A stretch of 8,817 bases of DNA from Chloroflexota bacterium (GTDB lineage: Bacteria; Chloroflexota; Anaerolineae; B4-G1): NCBI GenBank assembly GCA_011046405.1, contig DSAR01000302.1, forward strand, positions 1 through 8,817, in the 5' to 3' direction. The stretch's first letter is position 1, and every line of letters starts with the position of its first letter. The notes beneath the pieces were generated by a model. The model made no database searches, was not told the origin of the DNA, and worked only from the letters and a program-made list of their open reading frames with translations. The position numbers and the translations under genes are program-made. Of the stretch, positions 5,890 to 8,817 are shown piece by piece.

Positions 5890-6975
5890 CATCGCGTCGC
5901 CGAAGCTGTAGAACCGGTACCGCTCGCGAATCGCCTCGGCGTAGGCCCGGTCCATCAACTCCTTGTCCATGAAGGCCGCTACCAACATCAGGAGGGTCGA
6001 GCGGGGCAGGTGAAAATTCGTGATCAATACATCCACCACGCGGTAATCGTAACCCGGATAAATGAAGAGATCAGTCGGCCCGTCAAAAGCGGCGACCGTC
6101 TGCAGTGGGCAAGTACTCTCACACACCTGATCTCGGACAGCCGCCTGGGCCCCTGCTTGCTGGGCCCCTGCTTGCTGGGCCCCTGTCTCCAACACGCGCA
6201 CGCTCGTCGTGCCCACGGCGACGACCCGGCGTCCTGCAAGCCGCGTCTGGTTCACCTGGCGGGCCACGTCAGGCGTCAGCGAGCCGTACTCGGTGTGGAT
6301 CTGGTGATCCTCGATCTCCTCCTCGTCGACCGGGCGGAACGTGTCCAGCCCGATGTGGAGCGTCACGAAGGCAGATCGCACGCCCATCTTCCGCAACCGG
6401 AGCAGTAGATCGGGCGTGAAATGCAGGCCCGCCGTCGGGGCCGCCGCCGACCCGGGCTTACGGGCGTAGACGGTCTGGTACCGGTCGGGGTCGCCCAAGG
6501 GCTCGTAGATGTAAGGCGGCAGGGGCGTGACACCTACCCGCTCGGCTAACGCCAACGCCGGGCGGTCGAAGGTCAGAACGCGCATCCCCCGCTCCCCGGC
6601 CTCGATCACCGCCGCCTTCGCCCCGGTCTCCTCGCCCGCCGGGCCATCCAGCAACGCCAGGCGCATCCCGGGGCGGACCCGCTTGCCTCGCACGAGCGTC
6701 TCCCAGGCACACTGCCCCCGCTGTCGCAACAACAGGATCTCCACCTGACCGCCGGTGGGTTTACGCGCGAAGAGCCGGGCGGGAATCACCCGGCTCTCGT
6801 TATAGACCAGCAGATCGTCGGGCCGCAGGAACGCTGGCAGATCATAGAAGTGCCGGTGGAGAATCTCACTGGTCTGTCGATTGACCACCATCAGCCGGGA
6901 CGCGCTTCTCGGCTCGACCGGCGTCTGGGCGATCAGTTCCGGCGGCAGTTCGTAGTCAAATTCAGCCGTCCTCAC
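5878..6975 (-). CDS. queA: S-adenosylmethionine:tRNA ribosyltransferase-isomerase
   Basis: A 365-residue protein, slightly longer than the family's usual 340-356. QueA moves the ribosyl part of SAM onto 7-aminomethyl-7-deazaguanine in tRNA to make epoxyqueuosine, in the cytoplasm. Family landmarks run in order through the whole length: YNESRVIPARL (58-68), PTAGLHFT (180-187), HIGLDTFRPV (207-216), VGTTSVRVLE (254-263), FIYPGYDYRVVD (304-315), TNFHLPRSTLLML (319-331) and YRFYSFGDAML (353-363). The start is GTG at 6975, 4 nt after the stop of the upstream membrane-protein gene. A GAGGGGG lies rather far upstream, so coupling to the upstream gene is likely. An insertion of about 20 residues after position 263 contains GAQQA repeats encoded by a minisatellite. 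Confidence 0.97.
   Translation of the reverse strand: MRTAEFDYELPPELIAQTPVEPRSASRLMVVNRQTSEILHRHFYDLPAFLRPDDLLVYNESRVIPARLFARKPTGGQVEILLLRQRGQCAWETLVRGKRVRPGMRLALLDGPAGEETGAKAAVIEAGERGMRVLTFDRPALALAERVGVTPLPPYIYEPLGDPDRYQTVYARKPGSAAAPTAGLHFTPDLLLRLRKMGVRSAFVTLHIGLDTFRPVDEEEIEDHQIHTEYGSLTPDVARQVNQTRLAGRRVVAVGTTSVRVLETGAQQAGAQQAGAQAAVRDQVCESTCPLQTVAAFDGPTDLFIYPGYDYRVVDVLITNFHLPRSTLLMLVAAFMDKELMDRAYAEAIRERYRFYSFGDAMLIL
6145..6185. repeat. 15-bp minisatellite inside queA
   Basis: The unit CTGGGCCCCTGCTTG is present 2.7 times in tandem (6145-6159, 6160-6174, 6175-6185) without mismatch. Because 15 is divisible by 3, copy number changes keep queA in frame. It encodes the GAQQA repeat between the conserved VGTTSVRVLE segment and the FIYPGYD segment. 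Confidence 0.9.
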
Positions 6976-6979
6976 ACCA

Positions 6980-7507
6980 CTACTCGCTATCCCCCTCGAT
7001 GTCCTCCCAGGCGCCTTCCACGACGTCTTCTTCCACTCTGTTTAGCACCCGGGTCGCGTAATCGGTCTTGCGAGGTTCATCGTTTTCGTCGTTCAACTTT
7101 CGCGTCGCGTAGACATTTACGCTATCTGCCGGTGCGGCGAAATCCTCCTCCGCCCCGCCCGGCTCTGCGGCTGTTCCAGCGACCGATAGGGCCTGCCAAA
7201 TTGCGACAATCAGGGAAGTCAACGCGATCACGTCGAAGAGACTGCAACAACACCCCAGAGTAGCGTTGATATACTGGGAGTCAACGTCCATTCCCAACAC
7301 CCAGGCGAGCGCCTGGATCAACGGCACGCGGCCAAACTGCGCCAGGCGAATCAGGAATCCCAGCCCGAAGCCCACCAGGGCCAGGATGGTCGGTGTGCTT
7401 CTCCGTCGTAACAACAGAATGATCGTTGCTACAATGCCGACCAGGTACACGAGCAGCACTGGTAAGACCGGCAACACACTCCAAATCCACGGTTGTTGTG
7501 ATGACAT
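6980..7507 (-). CDS. Small membrane protein with acidic tail, unknown function
   Basis: A 175-residue protein from ATG 7507, chosen over an in-frame ATG at 7528 because AGGAGG sits 7 nt before 7507. Hydrophobic segments lie at about 9-33, 39-57, 61-73 (short) and 84-108, with RRR at 34-36 after the first. A Cys triplet (86-88) starts the fourth segment. The last 60 residues form a soluble, strongly acidic tail carrying the same motif twice: YATRKLN (133-139) and YATRVLN (150-156). I do not recognise the family. It is the promoter-proximal gene of a pair with queA (4-bp gap), but such pairing with a housekeeping gene says little about role. The duplicated Thr-containing motif could be a docking or phosphorylation site; that is inference only. 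Confidence 0.8.
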   Translation of the reverse strand: MSSQQPWIWSVLPVLPVLLVYLVGIVATIILLLRRRSTPTILALVGFGLGFLIRLAQFGRVPLIQALAWVLGMDVDSQYINATLGCCCSLFDVIALTSLIVAIWQALSVAGTAAEPGGAEEDFAAPADSVNVYATRKLNDENDEPRKTDYATRVLNRVEEDVVEGAWEDIEGDSE

Positions 7508-7514
7508 ACGGCAA

Positions 7515-7520
7515 CCTCCT
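7515..7520 (-). promoter_or_regulatory. Shine-Dalgarno deciding the membrane protein start
   Basis: AGGAGG on the minus strand (7520-7515) is spaced 7 nt from the ATG at 7507 and lies inside the longer reading from 7528, which favours the shorter protein. Confidence 0.8.
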
Positions 7521-7547
7521 GTAAGCATATTATCTGTAACCGTCTAA

Positions 7548-7562
7548 CGAAGCTGCGCTTCG
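7548..7562. repeat. Short palindrome upstream of the membrane protein gene
   Basis: CGAAGC-TGC-GCTTCG is a 6-bp perfect stem with a 3-nt spacer, about 40 bp before the minus-strand start at 7507. An AGATAATAT lies between it and the Shine-Dalgarno and may be the -10, but no good -35 is visible. The palindrome could be an operator overlapping the promoter. Confidence 0.35.
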
Positions 7563-7660
7563 AAACAACGCTGAATGACTTTGAGTAACAAGAAGCAACA
7601 AGAATTAGGACACATGTCAACACAGACTCACACTTGCAGCTTGATCTGTGTGCCGGAGAA

Positions 7661-7719
7661 TGGGGGTGTTGGGGTGTGTGGCGGTCGCTTCGCGACCGCC
7701 ACACACCCCAACACCCCCA
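7661..7719. repeat. 28-bp perfect inverted repeat, G-rich/C-rich arms
   Basis: The arm 7661-7688 (starting TGGGGGTGTTGGGG, ending GGCGGTCGC) is perfectly complementary to 7692-7719 with only TTC between. In each strand one arm is almost free of C and the other almost free of G. No T-run follows on either strand, so it is not a standard terminator. It could be a REP-like element or a cruciform/G-quadruplex-prone site. Confidence 0.85.
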
Positions 7720-8009
7720 CCCATCCGCTGCAAACGGGCAGCAGGCTGAGTAGTTACGTCCAAATAAGATTTGTCAGCAATCAGGTAAAAAAAGAACACC
7801 GATCAACAGGATTTACGGATTGGGTAGCAAGCAAACGCGGCAATCCACCATGGCAGTTCTGCCACGATCACCTGTTCCAGCCTATCTGCCTCCCGTGTCG
7901 TCATCGCTCCACCCCCTTGTACGACTCGAGCACACCCGCTTGCCGCTCCCCTGCGACGTCTCATCTTCTGTGTAGGAGATGGCCCACTGTTCAGCACAGA
8001 TTTACTACC

Positions 8010-8044
8010 CGACATTCGTGGCCAAGAGCACGATTTTCCATCAC
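8010..8044. repeat. Copy 2 of a degenerate dispersed repeat
   Basis: From CGACATTCGTGGCCAAGA to ATCAC this matches 4857-4891 at roughly 80% with one-base gaps. It runs directly into the ATTCGTG inverted repeat, so the two may be parts of one element. Confidence 0.5.
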
Positions 8045-8132
8045 GAATCACACGAATGGTCGAATTTCACGGATGTTTCTTCACAATTCGAGCCAAAATT
8101 CGTGTCATTTGTCCATTCGTGTCATTCGTGAT
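8040..8132. repeat. MITE-like inverted repeat of ATTCGTG type
   Basis: The 20-base ends 8040-8059 (ATCACGAATCACACGAATGG) and 8113-8132 are complementary at 19 of 20 positions. The 53-bp interior carries a further TCGAATT/AATTCGA pair (8060-8066, 8085-8091) and another AATTCGTGTCATTTG. Repeated ATTCGTG words in both directions suggest a small dispersed non-coding element; no transposase is near. Confidence 0.7.
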
Positions 8133-8226
8133 CCTGAGATGTCGAGTAATGAAGCACAGACAACATCGCCTGTTGAGAAATTGTAGCATAATATGGCGGA
8201 TAGGCAAGAAATAGGGGGGCGAGCCA

Positions 8227-8255
8227 TTGCCATTTACATTTAATCATGTTATCAT
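8227..8255 (+). promoter_or_regulatory. Sigma70-type promoter of the lipoprotein gene
   Basis: TTGCCA (8227-8232), a 17-bp A/T-rich spacer and TATCAT (8250-8255) form a good housekeeping promoter. Start of transcription 6-8 bp after the -10 falls at 8261-8263, on the ATG itself. No ribosome site can fit, so the message is probably leaderless. Confidence 0.7.
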
Positions 8256-8261
8256 AGCGGC

Positions 8262-8817
8262 ATGCGCAACCGAATACATACTCTCAATCCCATCATCCTT
8301 TCCCTGATACTGTTGGCAGGCTGCGCGTCGGCATCCTCCCCAGAGGCGACGTTCACCGCCCAGCCAGCGCCCACCGGCACGCCCTTTCCATCGCCGACGC
8401 CGATTCCCACGCCGACGCCGACCGCGACCCCCATCCCGCCGGTAGAGATCGACTTGCGCTGGCCCGAGCAGGTTTCCGCCCTGGAACCAGCCCGCATCGA
8501 GGCGGCGCTCATCCCGCCGCCCGGCGTCGTCCTGACGGCAACCGTGCGCGCCACCGTGTCGGATCCATTGGGCGCGCGCTGGTGGCGGGGCGACCTGATT
8601 CACCAGGGGGATCACGTCTACACTTCCGGGGAGATCTTACGCTTTCCGCTCGACCCACCGGAGGGGAACTGGTTGCTCTTCGTCCACGCCCAGACCAACC
8701 TGGACACCGTGGGGCAGCAGCATGTCGCCTTTCGACCGGCGTCCATTCCGTTCCGCGACCTATTTGACGTCCTGCCGCCGGGCGCGAGCCTGCGCGTTCC
8801 CGAGGCCTTCGTGGAGA
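8262..8817 (+). CDS. Lipoprotein with Thr/Pro linker, 3' end outside window
   Basis: 185 residues are visible from ATG 8262 and the frame is open at the window end. A short basic N-terminus, a hydrophobic stretch (10-19) and LILLAGC (15-21) form a lipoprotein signal peptide with the lipidated Cys at 21. After it comes a low-complexity Thr/Pro linker (about 38-60, PTPIPTPTPTATP within it), then a folded, probably beta-rich extracellular part from about 61. Phrases such as TVRATVSDPLGARWWRGD (94-111) and GNWLLFVHAQT (135-145) match no family I can name. Such linkers are common in surface lipoproteins of Chloroflexota. It is transcribed away from the queA pair. Cell location is well supported; function is unknown. 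Confidence 0.85.
   Translation, partial: MRNRIHTLNPIILSLILLAGCASASSPEATFTAQPAPTGTPFPSPTPIPTPTPTATPIPPVEIDLRWPEQVSALEPARIEAALIPPPGVVLTATVRATVSDPLGARWWRGDLIHQGDHVYTSGEILRFPLDPPEGNWLLFVHAQTNLDTVGQQHVAFRPASIPFRDLFDVLPPGASLRVPEAFVE

Larger units (their letters stand above)
7521..8226. other. Non-coding stretch rich in inverted repeats
   Basis: About 700 bp between the divergent membrane-protein and lipoprotein genes. I see no gene: the long plus-strand frame from 7575 runs through a perfect palindrome and two repeat elements and has no recognisable protein. It holds a 15-bp hairpin (7548-7562), a 59-bp perfect hairpin (7661-7719), a GATCAACAGGATTTACGGATT stretch in part (from 7801) of a type often met as intergenic debris, and an ATTCGTG-type inverted repeat (8040-8132). 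Confidence 0.6.

Noticed and set aside
7575..8186. Plus-strand open frame of 203 residues
   Set aside because: It reads through a perfect palindrome and two non-coding repeats, has low-complexity His/Thr/Pro content and no recognisable domain.
8244..8615. Minus-strand frames opposite the lipoprotein gene, including a Gly/Val-repeat stretch
   Set aside because: They are the antisense of the Thr/Pro linker; the plus-strand signal peptide and promoter decide the strand.

Overview
The window reads as a chromosomal piece of a mid-GC bacterium, probably a member of the Chloroflexota. That placement is inferred from three things: the style of the class I isoprenoid-enzyme fusion, the Thr/Pro-rich lipoprotein linker, and the repeat-rich intergenic DNA. 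No rRNA or other taxonomic marker is present.

Left half, about 1-4850, minus strand: an apparent specialised-metabolism cluster. Read in the direction of transcription it holds (i) a 499-residue radical SAM/SPASM peptide maturase (4788-3289); (ii) a small Cys-rich peptide with a leader and a ten-Cys core, started by GTG behind a near-perfect Shine-Dalgarno (3058-2798); (iii) a second, divergent copy of that peptide (2542-2294); and (iv) a long open frame that leaves the window at base 1 (1990 to <1, 663 codons visible). The last protein joins an N-terminal class I isoprenoid-synthase-like domain (DDVID and DDLYDWKED) to a C-terminal class II terpene-cyclase/prenyltransferase-repeat domain (DADD plus Trp/Gly-rich repeats). 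The two peptides share leader and core motifs, so they are best read as RiPP precursors and the SPASM enzyme as their maturase. A two-domain terpene-synthase-like enzyme downstream of RiPP precursors is the most unusual thing here and suggests a peptide-terpenoid hybrid pathway. The intergenic gaps of 230-303 bp carry several hairpins, so separate promoters or processing are possible.

Middle, about 4850-5890: an ordered array of CCTGTCGTGTACGCC repeats bounded by inverted ends, upstream of the maturase gene, followed by a broken plus-strand gene (in-frame stop and frameshift).

Right half: queA (tRNA queuosine synthesis, minus, 6975-5878) carries an in-frame 15-bp minisatellite and lies 4 bp downstream of a small four-segment membrane protein with an acidic tail (7507-6980). 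Then comes about 750 bp of non-coding DNA with a 28-bp perfect hairpin and an ATTCGTG-type inverted repeat. The window ends in the 5' part of a plus-strand lipoprotein gene (8262 to >8817) whose promoter places transcription start at or next to the ATG, so its mRNA is probably leaderless.
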